DNA of 7,576 bases from Clostridia bacterium (GTDB lineage: Bacteria; Bacillota; Clostridia; Lachnospirales; WQUN01), in contig BNUF01000112.1 in assembly GCA_025997155.1 (NCBI GenBank), positions 1-7,576 on the forward strand, given 5' to 3'. Positions 6,911-7,576 of the stretch are shown one piece after another. The notes under the pieces are model-generated. The model saw only the letters and a list, made by a program, of their open reading frames with translations, had not been told where the DNA came from and made no database searches. A program made the translations under genes and the position numbers. The first letter of the stretch is position 1. Each line of letters starts with the position of its first letter.

Positions 6911-6915
6911 CATTT

Positions 6916-7576
6916 ATGGAAATAGCGTCAATTTACGCCCAGCGCGGTCAGCGCGCGGCAGAAAGAAGCGCGGACGTTTTCCCAGAGGCGGCGAAAACCG
7001 ATTTCGGGAAATTCATTGCCGAGGCTAAGGGTAACGAGGCGACACCTACCCCTGAACGCAAAGAGCAAGCCGAGCGTCCGGAGCAAACAGACGCGAACAA
7101 GGGAAAAACCGAAAAGCCGAAAGTTCCCGAAAAAGCCGATAAAACGGAAAAAACGGATAAAACTGGCAAGGCGGACGAAACAAACGCGGCGGACACGGCG
7201 CAAGCGACGGAACAAACCGCGCAGGTTACGGCGGAGAAGACGGCGGAGGAAGTGAACGCGGAGATAATAGCGGCAATCGCGCAGTCTCTTAATGTAGAAC
7301 CCGAAGTAGTGTCAGTCATTTTGAAAGATTTGGGGATTGAAGCGGTCGATTTGGCGAAACCCGAGAATTTGAGCGACTTTGTTCAGAAATTCCACGGCGT
7401 ACAAACAAAGGCGGAGTTGCTTGACGTTCCGAATGTGTCTGAAATGTTTAAGGCGATTGAAAAGATTGTCACGGACGCGCTTAAGGCGCAGGATACGCAA
7501 ACGGCGAAAGTTTTGGCCACTCCGATAGAGACGGCACAGCAGACGGTTAAGCCCGAGGTTGTACAACAAGTCGCAC
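6916..7576 (+). CDS. fliK: Flagellar hook-length control protein FliK, 3'-truncated by the window edge
   Basis: The frame from ATG 6916 stays open to the window end (220 complete codons, no stop). FliK is an exported molecular ruler that measures hook length and switches the export gate to filament substrates through its C-terminal domain, which lies beyond the window. The visible part fits the secreted, poorly conserved FliK N-terminus. It is a short lead (MEIASIYAQR), then a long Lys/Glu/Thr/Ala/Pro-rich disordered stretch at about 40-110 with hexapeptide repeats, and then a helical region at about 113-190 (LNVEPEVVSVILKDLGIEAV..., PENLSDFVQKFHG) like that of clostridial FliK proteins. The ribosome binding site AAAGGAGGTG at 6901-6910 is optimal. 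Identity rests on composition plus position after ylxF, because the conserved C-terminal domain is not visible. Confidence 0.82.
   Translation, partial: MEIASIYAQRGQRAAERSADVFPEAAKTDFGKFIAEAKGNEATPTPERKEQAERPEQTDANKGKTEKPKVPEKADKTEKTDKTGKADETNAADTAQATEQTAQVTAEKTAEEVNAEIIAAIAQSLNVEPEVVSVILKDLGIEAVDLAKPENLSDFVQKFHGVQTKAELLDVPNVSEMFKAIEKIVTDALKAQDTQTAKVLATPIETAQQTVKPEVVQQVA
7138..7209 (+). repeat. Degenerate 18-bp tandem repeat within fliK
   Basis: Four consecutive 18-base units encode the hexapeptides DKTEKT, DKTGKA, DETNAA and DTAQAT (residues 75-98 of FliK). The first two are clearly alike at DNA level (both begin GATAAAAC); the last two keep the register and the leading Asp but are degraded. 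This fits repeat-driven length variation in the disordered ruler region of FliK. Confidence 0.45.

Noticed and set aside
6799..6915. A rho-independent terminator between ylxF and fliK
   Set aside because: No GC-rich stem followed by a T-run is present; the T-runs and A-runs here lack a stable hairpin before them.

Overview
The window is one uninterrupted stretch of a flagellar gene cluster, all on the + strand: flgC (3' part) - fliE - fliF - fliG - fliH - fliI - fliJ - a ylxF/MotE-like gene - fliK (5' part). This order, with the MgtE-N-domain membrane protein between fliJ and fliK, is that of the fla/che operon of Firmicutes (Bacillus and Clostridia). The FliF and FliG C-termini and the divergent FliF collar look clostridial to me, perhaps Lachnospiraceae-like. 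That is an impression from remembered family members, not a search. Base composition is moderate to GC-leaning, with heavy use of gcg, gac and gag codons. No phage, transposon, CRISPR or RNA gene is visible.

Layout: 1-356 is the tail of the proximal rod protein FlgC; 373-705 is FliE, the MS-ring/rod adaptor; 747-2435 is FliF, the MS ring; 2450-3472 is FliG, the rotor/switch protein; 3465-4247 is FliH, 4248-5561 FliI and 5570-6016 FliJ, which together form the export ATPase complex; 6022-6798 is a single-pass membrane protein with a coiled coil and a MgtE-N-like domain (YlxF/MotE family); 6799-6915 is the largest intergenic gap (117 bp); 6916 to the window end is the start of the hook-length control protein FliK, which stays open at the right edge.

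The genes work together in building the basal body: FliF forms the membrane ring, FliE joins it to the rod (FlgC), FliG sits on the cytoplasmic face of FliF and receives torque from the stators, FliH/FliI/FliJ energise and load the export gate, and FliK sets hook length. From fliF through ylxF the genes are tightly packed. They abut or overlap, stop codons lie inside the next gene's ribosome binding site, and GTG or TTG starts are common, which suggests translational coupling. The exception is the gap before fliK. It is AT-rich and holds a near-match to a sigma-28/sigma-D flagellar promoter followed by a full-strength ribosome binding site.

This is an ordinary, well-conserved locus. I found no evidence of an undescribed system. 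The points most worth a second look are the poorly understood YlxF/MotE-like protein and the possible internal promoter before fliK.
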